The notes beneath the pieces were generated by a model, which saw nothing but the letters and a program-made list of their open reading frames with translations, was not told the DNA's origin and made no database searches. A stretch of DNA of 64,000 nt. Source: Methanosarcina flavescens. Lineage in GTDB: Archaea; Halobacteriota; Methanosarcinia; Methanosarcinales; Methanosarcinaceae. Of the stretch, positions 1 to 8,522 are shown piece after piece (the stretch's first letter is position 1; every line of letters begins with the position of its first letter). The DNA lies in NCBI RefSeq assembly GCF_001304615.2, contig NZ_CP032683.1, positions 2,480,001 through 2,544,000 on the forward strand. The letters run 5' to 3'. The position numbers were made by a program, and so were the translations under genes.

Positions 1-99
1 TTCCGGAGTCTCAACCTTAGCTACAGACCCTTCTGCAGCACGTCCTGTAACTTTTGCGGGTTCCTTTCTGTACTTTGACTTAGGGTTTTGCTTACTCAA
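1..99 (-). CDS. N-terminus of an unidentified protein, cut by the window edge
   Basis: An open frame runs off the left edge of the window on the minus strand. It would begin with TTG, preceded at suitable distance by AGGAG near position 110. The 33 visible residues start MSKQNPKSKYRKEPAKVTGR and are rich in lysine, alanine and glutamate, like a basic, probably flexible N-terminal tail. No domain can be recognised from this stub. The start is supported only by the Shine-Dalgarno-like stretch and the absence of stops, so the call is tentative. Confidence 0.45.
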   Translation of the reverse strand, partial: MSKQNPKSKYRKEPAKVTGRAAEGSVAKVETPE

Positions 100-368
100 A
101 CTGTATACTCTCCTGAACGGCAATTAACATTCCCGGGATGTAATCGTAGTCAGGATCTAATCTCAGTTAGAATTAGACCTGAATATTATGATCTGAACTC
201 GCAGATCTGAGCTATCAGATTAAGATTATTGTATTTAAATTATTAGAATTAAATTATTGAAATAAGATTCCTGGTACTAAACTGCTTCATGGGTTATTGA
301 GCCGGATAATGAAATCCGGTTACTGGAAGAGATAATTAAATGGGTCATTGGAACTGAATCTCACAGCT

Positions 369-1382
369 TTAAATAAATCCATTGCTTAAAACGTTACCGA
401 TCTGATCTATGGATATCGAATCGATTCCTATTGAATTTAAATGTTTTGAAAATTTTGAAGGTCTGTGCCCTCCCGGGTGATAGACAAGCGTGACTTCAGG
501 CGAAAGTCTCCTGACCATGTTCTCAAGCCCGCAGGCGTCAAGATGGTCGCTTATCCGTATTATTGGATAGGGGTAGTCCATGCGGCAGCTGAGTACATAT
601 TTTTTCATATTCCAGGGAAGTTTGTCAAGGTCCCAGGGAGCAACAACAAAAACTCCATCTTTGGAATCAAGTCCTGCAAGCTCCCCGGCATTCTCAAGCA
701 TGCTGCGGGTAAGAGCCCTTGCCCTGGCCTCCATGCGGATTGCACCGTCATATCCGAAGCCTCTTATGAGTTTGACTGCGCGCTGGGCCTTTCCGAATTC
801 ATATGCCCCAAAGGCAACCGGACCATTTTCAAAAAGTGCAGATTTCATGCCTTCGAGGTCATCTGCAAAATGGCAGGCAGGATCGGCAGGATCGCCATAG
901 TTAGCCTCAGTAATAAGGACGTCACAGGGAGGAAGCCCGCTTGCATCTTTCACGTCCCCTGTAACCAGAATCCTTGTCCCTACTTCGTTTTCCCAGTAAA
1001 AAGCCGTTGCACCTGCCGTATGCTCCGTAGGGAAGGTCTTTACTTTTGTACCCTCTATATCGATTTCATTCCCGAGCCTGAACATACTGCCCGCAAATTT
1101 CCTGTCATGCCTGATTTCAAGCGCCATTGCGGTTTTTTCCGAACATACGGCATTGGGGGAGAGCATAGCCGATTTTCCGTGATGGTCAGAGTGGGCATGG
1201 GTAATAAGATAGGCATCGGGTTGGAGATGCTTTCCAGGCGTGCGGGTAGTGTCAATGGAAAAGGTGCGCAAATCCCCGGCATTATCCCTGAACCGGAGAG
1301 AAACATGTGGTTTAAAAGTTCCGCGCGAATTACGCTGCCTGAGCACCAGCACACCAAGATCAATCAATTTTTTAGAAATCAC
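369..1382 (-). CDS. MBL-fold exonuclease-like protein
   Basis: A 337-residue metallo-beta-lactamase-fold protein of the archaeal group related to SNM1/CPSF-type nucleases. The metal-binding signature THAHSDHHG is at residues 61-69 (H62, H64, D66, H67). A third ligand H121 lies in FPTEHTAGA and an aspartate D143 in VTGDVKD, and VYHPGGHRP near the C-terminus supplies a further histidine. A full set of metal ligands suggests an active hydrolase, probably a nuclease acting on DNA or RNA ends, in the cytoplasm. No beta-CASP insertion is obvious. The start is GTG, with AGGGAT just upstream. It sits alone; a 309-residue ORF on the opposite strand is its shadow. The family is secure, the substrate is not. 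Confidence 0.85.
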   Translation of the reverse strand: MISKKLIDLGVLVLRQRNSRGTFKPHVSLRFRDNAGDLRTFSIDTTRTPGKHLQPDAYLITHAHSDHHGKSAMLSPNAVCSEKTAMALEIRHDRKFAGSMFRLGNEIDIEGTKVKTFPTEHTAGATAFYWENEVGTRILVTGDVKDASGLPPCDVLITEANYGDPADPACHFADDLEGMKSALFENGPVAFGAYEFGKAQRAVKLIRGFGYDGAIRMEARARALTRSMLENAGELAGLDSKDGVFVVAPWDLDKLPWNMKKYVLSCRMDYPYPIIRISDHLDACGLENMVRRLSPEVTLVYHPGGHRPSKFSKHLNSIGIDSISIDQIGNVLSNGFI

Positions 1383-1913
1383 TTAAATCCCTGAGGAGAT
1401 AATACTTAAAATATTTAAGCTTAGGGAAAAGCTGTAGATTCGTAATATGGTAGTTTTATATAAAAACAGCGATTGGCATTGAAGCCAAATTAAGCTCATT
1501 TTTAAAAAACAATGTCTTGAAAGGAAGAATCAATACCTGATGAAGTTAGCATCCCGAAAAATCCATTAGAGAAGAAGTTAAAAAATAAGATTATTGCAGC
1601 TGAAGAAATCGTAAAGTTTGTTTTCTAATTAGTTTTGATAGTAACTTCGACATCAACTTCCTGGGCTCCGGAATCTCCTCTCATTATAAATCTTTTGAAA
1701 AATGTAATACATCAACTTAAGAAATAAAGAATCTTTTTGTTATCTTGAGAAGTACGCCTCAATTATATTTTACAGTTTTCTACTTCCTCCTTACATAAGC
1801 TTTTTCTAAAAAAGAGATTTAAGCCGGAGATCGGATCTCCAAGCGCGAATGATTCGAACCTTACGATTCAATCTCCAGTAAAACACCTGACAGCATATCT
1901 TACTCTGCCCTGA
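1383..1913. other. Intergenic region with a possible decayed small gene
   Basis: This 531-base gap is AT-rich. On the plus strand, 1512-1628 reads as a protein-like frame with a TGA at its third codon, then KEESIPDEVSIPKNPLEKKL and a further 16 residues to a TAA. The composition looks coding, so this may be a broken small gene or the relic of one, but no family is recognised. Around 1830-1875 the minus strand carries GGTTCGAATC, reminiscent of a tRNA T-loop, but the arms do not pair. Nothing else is seen apart from the promoter region of the upstream MBL-fold gene at about 1400-1420. Confidence 0.3.
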
Positions 1914-2321
1914 TCATATAGAAACTTCTTTAGTAATGATATAAGCGACCAATCCGGGATTAAGCTTATTTTCCCTTGAAATCCTTGCTTCAATATCCTC
2001 CGTGGATTTACCTTCGATTCTCATCTCTCTTATTTTCTCAGTAACTGAGGATGGAATGGTGTAATATTCATTTATATCTTTTCTGTGACCCCATACATCA
2101 CCTTCGATGAGCTGGATTCTCTGCATCTGAAGGAACATTTCTATAGATTTTGAAACCGTAGCCATATAGGATTTGGGTAATTGAATTACCTCAAGCCTCG
2201 GGCAAGTTTCGACAAGTGCAAAAATATCCTTGTTCGACGGCCTGAAAGCCAGGTGAACAACACGCTCATTAGGGTTAAGTGTAAAGATTTCTTCCCTAGA
2301 ACTAACCACTCGGATTCTCAT
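1914..2321 (-). CDS. Small conserved Methanosarcina protein, probably DUF1699
   Basis: A 135-residue soluble protein beginning MRIRVVSSREEIFTLNPNER. It resembles the short DUF1699 family found in several near-identical copies in Methanosarcina genomes; the family has no assigned function. The centre (LVETCPRLEVIQLPKSYMAT) is followed by a charged helical C-terminal half with EKIREMRIEGKSTEDIEARI, which could be helix-turn-helix-like, but this is inference. GGGATG lies about eight bases ahead of the ATG, and a TATA-like TAAATATTTATAG sits further upstream, so it appears to have its own promoter. It has no close neighbours on its strand. Confidence 0.7.
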   Translation of the reverse strand: MRIRVVSSREEIFTLNPNERVVHLAFRPSNKDIFALVETCPRLEVIQLPKSYMATVSKSIEMFLQMQRIQLIEGDVWGHRKDINEYYTIPSSVTEKIREMRIEGKSTEDIEARISRENKLNPGLVAYIITKEVSI

Positions 2322-2941
2322 GTTTTTTCATCCCACTGTAAATTTTTTACATTTTACATTGATATATTAGGATATACTGACTATAAATATTTATCCTATT
2401 CAACTAACATTATTTAGATAGTATTCTCGATTCTTGATTCACAAAATATTTCTTAGATATGCAGGTGAAGACAAGGAAAAATAAATGGCCACTATTATTG
2501 CAAATTCTCTTCTATTTGGATTCGATTTTTTTCATCTCTACTTATTTAATTTTTTTATAAAAACTGGCGTAATTATTACGAAATTATGAAACCTTTAATA
2601 TCTCTTTAGTGGGTAATTCCAATAAAAATTATACTCTCTGAGTAAAGGGAAAATTCGACTAAAGGCGAATGATTTTAGAGAATTATTAGTGGTTTAATAC
2701 AAAGAACATATGAAATGGCATCAAATATTTACATGTAAAAGAAATAAAATTTACTTTCAAAAGAAATAAAATAAACCTCCAAAAAAAGTACGTAATCGTG
2801 TAAAAATAGACATAGCTAATTATATATTTGTAGTTAGATTTCGGTTTAACAAGTTATAGAAAAAGCTCAAAGACCGTATGGAAAAAAAACTAGCCCCAGG
2901 TTTCTGGAACCCCGGACGATCTTTGTCAGAAGAATTTAAGG
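2322..2941. other. Intergenic region, nothing recognised
   Basis: This 620-base AT-rich gap lies between the thioredoxin gene and the DUF1699-like gene. The promoter of the DUF1699-like gene (minus strand, TATA-like stretch near 2385-2397) is at its left end. No ORF with a ribosome binding site, no stable hairpin and no repeat shared with the rest of the window was found. Confidence 0.4.
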
Positions 2942-3208
2942 TCAGAGGAGCTTATCTAGCTCCGACGCAAGCACGCTGCCCTGGGTTACCCCCATAAAGC
3001 GCTTTACTTCGGTCCCGTCTTTCTGAATGATCAGAGTCGGGACGGCATGTATGCCATATTTGGAGGCCATTTCCTGGTTTTCGTCTACATCGATAACCTT
3101 GAACTCAACCTTATCCCCGTACTTCTTCTCGAGCTCTTCAAGAATCGGTTTTTGCATCCTGCAAGGTCCACACCATGTTGCTGAAAAGTCCAATAATATC
3201 GGCTTCAT
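2942..3208 (-). CDS. trxA: Thioredoxin
   Basis: An 88-residue thioredoxin, shorter than the usual 105-110 residues and typical of small archaeal thioredoxins that lack the N-terminal beta-alpha unit. The redox motif WCGPC is at residues 12-16 after the FSATW strand, and the cis-proline loop AVPTL follows at about residue 55. It is expected to be a cytoplasmic dithiol-disulfide carrier, reduced by a thioredoxin reductase encoded elsewhere. The start is fixed by a good ribosome binding site, AGGTGA, six bases before ATG. It is monocistronic as far as the sequence shows. The assignment is secure; which of the several Methanosarcina thioredoxins it is cannot be told. Confidence 0.93.
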   Translation of the reverse strand: MKPILLDFSATWCGPCRMQKPILEELEKKYGDKVEFKVIDVDENQEMASKYGIHAVPTLIIQKDGTEVKRFMGVTQGSVLASELDKLL

Positions 3209-3506
3209 AAAATCACCTGAATATCTTGAAACGTCTGAAACCTTCTCTGTTTTTATCTAATCCACTCCGGAAAGCGCATAGAAGGGTCGTACAGATACTG
3301 CCTGTAAAGGCATATACGACAAAGCTGCCGGAAACCCAATCCTGATGATAGGCGACCTGAAAGCTGGATTTACCAAATACAGGGTCGGGACTTAATAATT
3401 GTATGTATTATCTTCGAGAATATATAACGCTTATCTCAAGCTCATGGGTTTTACTGTAAATATATTCGTAAGAGAAAGCCTCAATAAGCCTGAATAGGTT
3501 AAGAAA

Positions 3507-4316
3507 TCAGTCGTTTTTTCCAGTACATTTATTATCGGCTCTGCCTCTAATAACATTGCCGAAATACATGCAACCTTCCATAGAGATAGTTGGCATTTCC
3601 GGAGACTCATTTACCATACTCACAGGAGCACCCCTAACAAGCACGCAGGGCACTCTTTCTCCGGCTTCTCCCATAATAAGTTCTGCAGCCGAGACAAGGT
3701 TATCTGCTACAGCCTTATAAGTAATACGGAGAGGTTTCCCATAAATGTCATTGGTTCCGCGAGCGTCTTCTACAGGAACAAAACCTGAGACTCCAAGCGC
3801 GATTCCCGAGCAACCAAGCCTGAGAGGTTGGGTCCTGCTATCCCCTATGATTACTCCAAGCCTGCAGGAGTAACGCTGCTCAAGCCTGTGCCTGATGTTT
3901 TCGGAACTTTTTCGCGGGTCTTCGGGAAGCAGGGTTACATAGCCTTCAGGGGAATTGGAAGCATCGATACCTGCATTAGGAGCCAGAACACCTTTTGTAA
4001 TTGTAAGGGCAGCGCCTGGCACGCCCCCAAAAATCTCATCGCATTCCTGAAGCACAAGTTCCATTTCCCTGGGGTCTATACCATATTGGTCCCCAAGTTC
4101 CTTTGCCCTTCTACATGGAGTGATATCTGCAAGCTTGACTTCTCTTCCTTCTGCAGTGCCAACCGCAGATTCGGCAAGCACGAAAATATCCCCATCAACA
4201 GGAACAAGGCCTGATTCCTCCAGAGCCTTTTCTAGAATCTGTACTATATCATCCCCTTCGCGGATAATAGGGGTCTTAATCCCGAACATCTGGATGGAAG
4301 CGTTTTCTGAGCTCAT
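3507..4316 (-). CDS. cofE: Coenzyme F420-0:L-glutamate ligase
   Basis: A 269-residue CofE homologue. CofE adds glutamate residues to F420-0 with GTP, giving the poly-gamma-glutamyl tail of coenzyme F420, the deazaflavin hydride carrier of methanogenesis. Family features visible are the N-terminal GIKTPIIREGDDI, DIFVLAESAVGTAEGR, PGAALTITKGVLAPNAGIDASN, and VIIGDSRTQPLRLGCSGIALG. The length is close to the family norm of about 250, with a short C-terminal extension. It stands alone on the minus strand, separated by about 280 bases from metF. The sequence is complete and no key region is missing. Confidence 0.95.
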   Translation of the reverse strand: MSSENASIQMFGIKTPIIREGDDIVQILEKALEESGLVPVDGDIFVLAESAVGTAEGREVKLADITPCRRAKELGDQYGIDPREMELVLQECDEIFGGVPGAALTITKGVLAPNAGIDASNSPEGYVTLLPEDPRKSSENIRHRLEQRYSCRLGVIIGDSRTQPLRLGCSGIALGVSGFVPVEDARGTNDIYGKPLRITYKAVADNLVSAAELIMGEAGERVPCVLVRGAPVSMVNESPEMPTISMEGCMYFGNVIRGRADNKCTGKND

Positions 4317-4598
4317 ATTTTGTTGCCTTTAGAAATTAATGATTAGCCTGTTTTGCTGAATCAAAAATAGATATAAATCAAAGCGTAAAATACTGCAGGA
4401 TATTGATAAATGTATCCAATGGTTGCAGAGAAGAGCGAGGGGATATGTAAACAAAGTGTTCAAGAAAGACAGGAGAACAAAAGGTTCAGCGGAGAATAAA
4501 AGATTCCGTGTGGAAAACGAGGAAATACAGAACTTTGCCGCTGAAAAGTGAAAAAAGAGGTTTTTACAGTACAGGCGCATTTTAAACTCTCATCTTAA

Positions 4599-5477
4599 TC
4601 ATTTTCCAGAAATTCCAGCCATAGAAAGCAGTCTCGGAGTATTTTTGTGAGAGCCTACAGGCATAATGTGGACCCCTCTTGATAGTCTCATAAGCTCTTT
4701 TATGGTCTCCGAAGCTATGGAAAGGCCTTCTTCAACCGGGTCAGGTGCATCTTTTATTCGGAACATAATCTCCTCAGGCACACTGATTCCTGAAATATTC
4801 TTATTCATGAATTCCGCCATTCTAAGGGACTTGAGTGGGATCAACCCGGCAATAACAGGTACTTCAAGGTGGTTTGTAACCTCCATAAACTCCTCAAACA
4901 TGCCCACGTCATAGACAGCTTGAGTCTGGATAAAGTCAGCTCCGCACCTGACTTTTTTTTCAAGCTTTATGAGCTGGATTGTTTTTTCGGGGTCTATTCC
5001 AGTTACAGCACCTGCACAGAAGGAAGTCCCCCCGTCCAGCTTGTTCCCTGCAAAGTCTATGCCTGAATCTAGCTTCCGGACAAGTTGAAGGAGCTGTACG
5101 GAATCGAGGTCATATACAGGCTTTGAGCCAGGGTGATCTCCGCACGAAGGAAAATCCCCTGTCATCAAGCAGATATTCCGGATACCTAGAGCATACGCTC
5201 CCAGAAGATCTGACTGAAGCCCGATCCTGTTCCTGTCCCTGCAGGTGAGTTGCATAATAGGCTCATGCCCTTCATCAAGTAGAAGCTTGCTAAAAGCCAG
5301 GGAACTCATGTGCATAATCGAGCACTGGTTATCCGTAACATTTAAGGCATCTGCAATGCCTTTGAGATAGCGAGTATCTTCCAGGGAAACTGAAAATCTT
5401 GTGCCCTTAGGAGGGGAAACTTCAGCAGTAATCAGAAATTTGTTGGAATTCAGTTTTTCACGAAAATTAGTAAGCAT
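4599..5477 (-). CDS. metF: Methylenetetrahydrofolate reductase, MetF-type
   Basis: A 292-residue TIM-barrel flavoprotein of the MTHFR family, predicted to reduce methylene-H4F to methyl-H4F. The start ITAEVSPPKGT carries the catalytic glutamate, and NVTDNQ, LTCRDRNR and NICLMTGDFPSCGDHPG are characteristic. VRCGADFIQTQAVYD and PVIAGLIPLKS lie in the C-terminal half. The ATG at 5477 is preferred over a TTG two codons upstream. A TATA-like element about 28 bases before it suggests a leaderless transcript and its own promoter. Upstream lies metV, separated by about 300 bases that include a 120-bp MITE. It belongs to the H4F gene set and probably works with MetV. The protein is short like other MetV-partnered MetF proteins. 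Confidence 0.93.
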   Translation of the reverse strand: MLTNFREKLNSNKFLITAEVSPPKGTRFSVSLEDTRYLKGIADALNVTDNQCSIMHMSSLAFSKLLLDEGHEPIMQLTCRDRNRIGLQSDLLGAYALGIRNICLMTGDFPSCGDHPGSKPVYDLDSVQLLQLVRKLDSGIDFAGNKLDGGTSFCAGAVTGIDPEKTIQLIKLEKKVRCGADFIQTQAVYDVGMFEEFMEVTNHLEVPVIAGLIPLKSLRMAEFMNKNISGISVPEEIMFRIKDAPDPVEEGLSIASETIKELMRLSRGVHIMPVGSHKNTPRLLSMAGISGK

Positions 5478-5500
5478 TAACAAGAATATTAGGGATGAAA

Positions 5501-5509
5501 TTATTTAAA
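5501..5509 (-). promoter_or_regulatory. TATA-like element of metF
   Basis: On the minus strand the stretch TTTAAATAA is centred about 28 bases before the metF ATG. In archaea transcription starts roughly 25 bases downstream of the TATA centre, which would place the start at or within a few bases of the ATG. The mRNA would then be leaderless, consistent with the lack of a ribosome binding site there. This is inferred from position only. Confidence 0.45.
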
Positions 5510-5651
5510 CCATGCTCCTGTGAAACACAACAACACAAGGAAGACTAGATCTCTTGACTAATCTCAAACACTAAGATATAAAAGATAATGCAGTTGCTTT
5601 TCGTGGATAAAAATCAAATCAGATAAAACAGAAATAAGATATTTATTAAAT

Positions 5652-5771
5652 GGCTCTGTAGAAAACCTACTTAATCGTCATCAATAGACTTAAAGTTCTT
5701 CAGCAAAATGAATCAGGCAATTTAGTTTTAATTTGTTAAGATTGGTTATTTCAGAGGATTTCTACAGAGCC
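5652..5771. mobile_element. 120-bp MITE with 8-bp target duplication, copy 1
   Basis: A non-coding element that begins GGCTCTGTAGAAAACCT and ends AGGATTTCTACAGAGCC, so its tips are near-perfect inverted repeats. The eight bases TATTAAAT stand directly on both sides (5644-5651 and 5772-5779), the signature of a transposase-mediated insertion. A second copy with only a few differences is at 31478-31597. A transposase remnant beside copy 2 is bordered by the same GGCTCTGTAGAAA tip, which names the likely source family. This copy lies between metV and metF and separates those genes further. Confidence 0.9.
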
Positions 5772-5796
5772 TATTAAATAAAAAGTTAAAAAGAAG

Positions 5797-6411
5797 TTAT
5801 TTAAGTCCATGCTCCTGAGGAGCATGAATCGTATAAAGGAGGTCAAGTCTGTTGATTTTTTTCAGCCTATTATAAATTAGGGTCCATACACAATCATTCT
5901 CTCTATTGACTTCACACATCCCGTCAACAACCCCTCCGCAGGGTCCATTCAGAAGTCCTTTGGGACACTGCGCTTTAGGGCAGAGTCCCCCGAATTCACC
6001 AATTGTGCATTTCCCACACATTATACACTGGTCTGAGAGCAGCTTTCCTCCACTCGAACCGCCCAAAGAGAGAGTTTCATTTGAGCCAAATACAGGCACC
6101 TCCGTTACACTGGCAACCGTTGAGACTCCACTACCGCAGCCCATTACCAGGATGCAGCGTGCCTCGGTTATTTTTTCGTTTTTCTGGACCAGGGAATCAA
6201 AAGATCGGATGCTGCAGGCTGCGGTGGGGAGAGCCCAGCCTACTACATGCTTTCCGCTTTTCTCAAGCTGTTTGCACATCTCAAGCACTTCTGGTTCTCC
6301 ACCTGTCTTCAATTTTGCAGCACAGACATTGCATCCGATTATGAAGATATAGTCTTCGTCTTTTAACAGAGCCAGGATTTCTTCAAGGGGTTTTGCTGAA
6401 GTTATAATCAT
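5797..6411 (-). CDS. metV: MetV-like methylene-H4F reductase C-terminal domain protein
   Basis: A 204-residue cysteine-rich protein of the MTHFR C-terminal zinc/iron-binding family (MetV), which pairs with short MetF proteins in acetogens and some archaea and is thought to link the reductase to a ferredoxin-type donor. It has FIIGCNVCAAKLKTGG, ILVMGCGSGVSTVA, then the cluster-like region SDQCIMCGKCTIGEFGGLCP and CPKGLLNGPCGG, all typical. A longer reading frame starts 48 bases upstream, but the ATG at 6411 is chosen because GAGGT precedes it and it follows the folP stop by two bases. That spacing implies co-transcription and translational coupling with folP. Confidence 0.85.
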   Translation of the reverse strand: MIITSAKPLEEILALLKDEDYIFIIGCNVCAAKLKTGGEPEVLEMCKQLEKSGKHVVGWALPTAACSIRSFDSLVQKNEKITEARCILVMGCGSGVSTVASVTEVPVFGSNETLSLGGSSGGKLLSDQCIMCGKCTIGEFGGLCPKAQCPKGLLNGPCGGVVDGMCEVNRENDCVWTLIYNRLKKINRLDLLYTIHAPQEHGLK

Positions 6412-6413
6412 AA

Positions 6414-7640
6414 TTACCTCAAATATCGATATTCCAGATCGCTCCGGTTTGCAATACATTCGCGGATCATTTCGGCAATAAGTGGTAGAGAACGCACCTG
6501 CCCTTCAAGTTTCTTGGCAAGGCGACCAAGCTGAAGCAGAGTGCCCATTACAAGTACATCAGTCATTTCTGTTTCATGGGAAACCGCATCCTTTGCCAGG
6601 GCTGCATCCCCTCCTCGGGCAAGCATTTCCTGTTTTACTATCAAAGCCTCTGTAGTCGTAAGATTGCGAATTTTCAGCATAAGATGAACGCTTTTGTCCT
6701 GCATTACCTGTGAGCCTGTCCTGGTTACCCCAAGTTTCCGCATTACAATGGCTGCGTCCTGCGGGACTTTTACCTCAACCACAGAAACCTCATACCTGCC
6801 CTCTTTTACTACACTTGGTCGGCTCCTTATAGCCCCTGAGAGCTTTACAGCATCGCAGGTCTCAGGCACATCATGTGTACGGATAATATGAGCACCTTTG
6901 TAGACTGCAATAGCTGCTGCGGCCAGGCTGCCGTAGAATCTTTCAGTAGCAGGTTTTTCAAGCACATCTCCTATGAAAGATTTTCTTGAGAGGGCTGCCA
7001 GTAAAGGTTTCTCAAAAATCTTAAGGCGATCAAAATTATCAAGGGTCTCTAAGTCATAAATAGTAAGCTTTTCTTCGGTCCATCTGCCTATTGCAGGGTC
7101 AAGTATAAGATTTTTCGGATTTATGCCTCCTGTTTCTGCAGTCTGTATTATGGAATCAAGAGATTCAATAACAGAATCCATTCCGAGAGGGTCACCCGGA
7201 ACCTTATTTGAGGCCATAACAATAGCGGGGCATCCGTAATCCGCTACTATTTTAACCATTCTGGGGTCTGCTGTGAACCCGGAGACATCATTAATTACCT
7301 GAGCTCCTTTTTTGAGAGCTTCTTCTGCGATTTCGGAAAACATTGTGTCTACTGAGATCACGGCATCCACATTGCCTTCCAGAGTTTCGAGCACTGGCAG
7401 AAGACGTTTGAGTTCTTCTTTCCTGCTTATAGGTTCGGAGAAGCGCCAGGTTGAACGGGCTCCAATATCAATGAAGGTTGCTCCATCTTTAACCATTTTC
7501 TGAGCTATTTCGAACGCAGAGTTCGGGTTTACGACCGAGCTTTCGTAAAATGATTCCGGACTCAGGTTAATGATACCCATTACATGTGAAGGGTACTGGT
7601 CTCCTACTTTCATACCGCAGATATCAGTATCAACAACCAT
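6414..7640 (-). CDS. folP: Dihydropteroate synthase-like protein with C-terminal accessory domain
   Basis: A 408-residue protein with a complete dihydropteroate synthase barrel at about residues 1-265: VMGIINLSPESFYESSV, FIDIGARSTWRFSEPIS, ISVDTMFS, INDVSGFTADPRM, LILDPAIGRW and IRTHDVPET. The family joins p-aminobenzoate to a pterin pyrophosphate. The remaining 130 residues contain KQEMLARGGDAALAKDAV and EMTDVLVMGTLLQLGRLAKK, a block that I recall at the N-terminus of clostridial FolP proteins; here it is C-terminal. The ATG at 7640 is preferred to a start 75 bases upstream because a TATA-like TTTAAAACTTATATAA lies 20-30 bases before it. metV follows two bases after the stop. It could make H4F or act in sarcinapterin synthesis; the context favours H4F. 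Confidence 0.85.
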   Translation of the reverse strand: MVVDTDICGMKVGDQYPSHVMGIINLSPESFYESSVVNPNSAFEIAQKMVKDGATFIDIGARSTWRFSEPISRKEELKRLLPVLETLEGNVDAVISVDTMFSEIAEEALKKGAQVINDVSGFTADPRMVKIVADYGCPAIVMASNKVPGDPLGMDSVIESLDSIIQTAETGGINPKNLILDPAIGRWTEEKLTIYDLETLDNFDRLKIFEKPLLAALSRKSFIGDVLEKPATERFYGSLAAAAIAVYKGAHIIRTHDVPETCDAVKLSGAIRSRPSVVKEGRYEVSVVEVKVPQDAAIVMRKLGVTRTGSQVMQDKSVHLMLKIRNLTTTEALIVKQEMLARGGDAALAKDAVSHETEMTDVLVMGTLLQLGRLAKKLEGQVRSLPLIAEMIRECIANRSDLEYRYLR

Positions 7641-8522
7641 TTTTGACAACCAGATTATATAAGTTTTAAATGAATAACGCCAGCCGACGCTTAATAGACA
7701 CTGGTAAACAGGCATTGGCGGAAGCCAGGTTCATAAAGACTTTTTTCAGCCATGGAAGATTTCAAGGACACGCTTTTGAATCGAGAGATACATTTTATTT
7801 CGTCTTCCAGGAAATCCTGTGAAAAAAACCTTTTATTCCGTTACCAGAAGCTTCCGGGCAGGGGGAATTCTTTGATGATTATTATCAGGATAATTAAATA
7901 ATCACTGTAATGATATATTAACTAATACATATCAGCTTGACTTATCAGGTAGATTTGATTAAGACATGCTGAAGTTGTGTTTAAACGATTATAAAGACTT
8001 ACAATGGAACTTACTCTGCCACTCGATTATTTTATAGTATCAAACCTATAAAATTAAACTCAATAATTATTCGAGTATTACTGGTGGTAAACCGTTATTG
8101 TAATAAAATAAGCTTCTATAATACATAAAAATATTGATGTGTAGAGACAGTCTGGCACAATTGGGAAAGCAATATTGTGCATTAACTAAGAAATCGGCTA
8201 TGAAAACCGACTATTATTAATATAGGCTGGCAAGATAGGAGGGATAATCCTAGATTTTTCGAATATGACACAACCGGGAAAAACAACTTTTTTTTAGTGT
8301 GAAATGAGTAAGACAAGAAACATATGCCTCAAATCCGTAACCTGCCGCCTTAGCTTTACAATCCGTGCCTCAGCCTTATAATCCAGCCCTTAGCCTGTAC
8401 TCGATGCTTTAACTTAATAACTCAGTGCTTTAACTTGAACATTCATGTCACAATATTTATTTTTCAGGAAAAAATAAAAAAGAAGATTAACAGACCCGGT
8501 AAAAAAGCCTTAACAAAGTGCT
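7641..8522. other. Long intergenic region upstream of folP
   Basis: This 882-base gap separates folD from the folP-metV pair. Its right part holds the candidate small RNA at 8140-8295 on the plus strand. Between 8340 and 8450 a stretch repeats phrases such as CCTTAGC and CAGTGCTTTAACTT imperfectly. The folP promoter is at its left end. No credible ORF was found. Confidence 0.45.
8140..8295 (+). ncRNA. Candidate small structured RNA
   Basis: No ORF covers this stretch, but it has the parts of a short transcription unit. A TATA-like CTATAATACATAAAA lies at about 8116-8130. Then comes a region with a perfect 7-bp stem (GCACAAT at 8155-8161 with ATTGTGC at 8174-8180) and a second short stem (TCGG with CCGA near 8190-8210). 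It ends in an uninterrupted run of eight T at 8288-8295, which can act as an archaeal terminator. It is antisense to nothing and lies in the leader space of folP on the opposite strand. The boundaries are inferred and no known RNA family is recognised. Confidence 0.35.

Noticed and set aside
465-1394. Long plus-strand ORF of 309 codons
   Set aside because: It is entirely antisense to the MBL-fold gene, which has a clear metal-binding motif. The antisense product has no recognisable domain.
1830-1875. tRNA-like T-loop GGTTCGAATC on the minus strand
   Set aside because: No T-stem, anticodon arm or acceptor stem could be paired around it, so it is not called as a tRNA.
4329-4580. Minus-strand ORF of 83 codons rich in Phe, Leu and Ser
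   Set aside because: It has no ribosome binding site and low-complexity composition, and it lies in the gap between cofE and metF.
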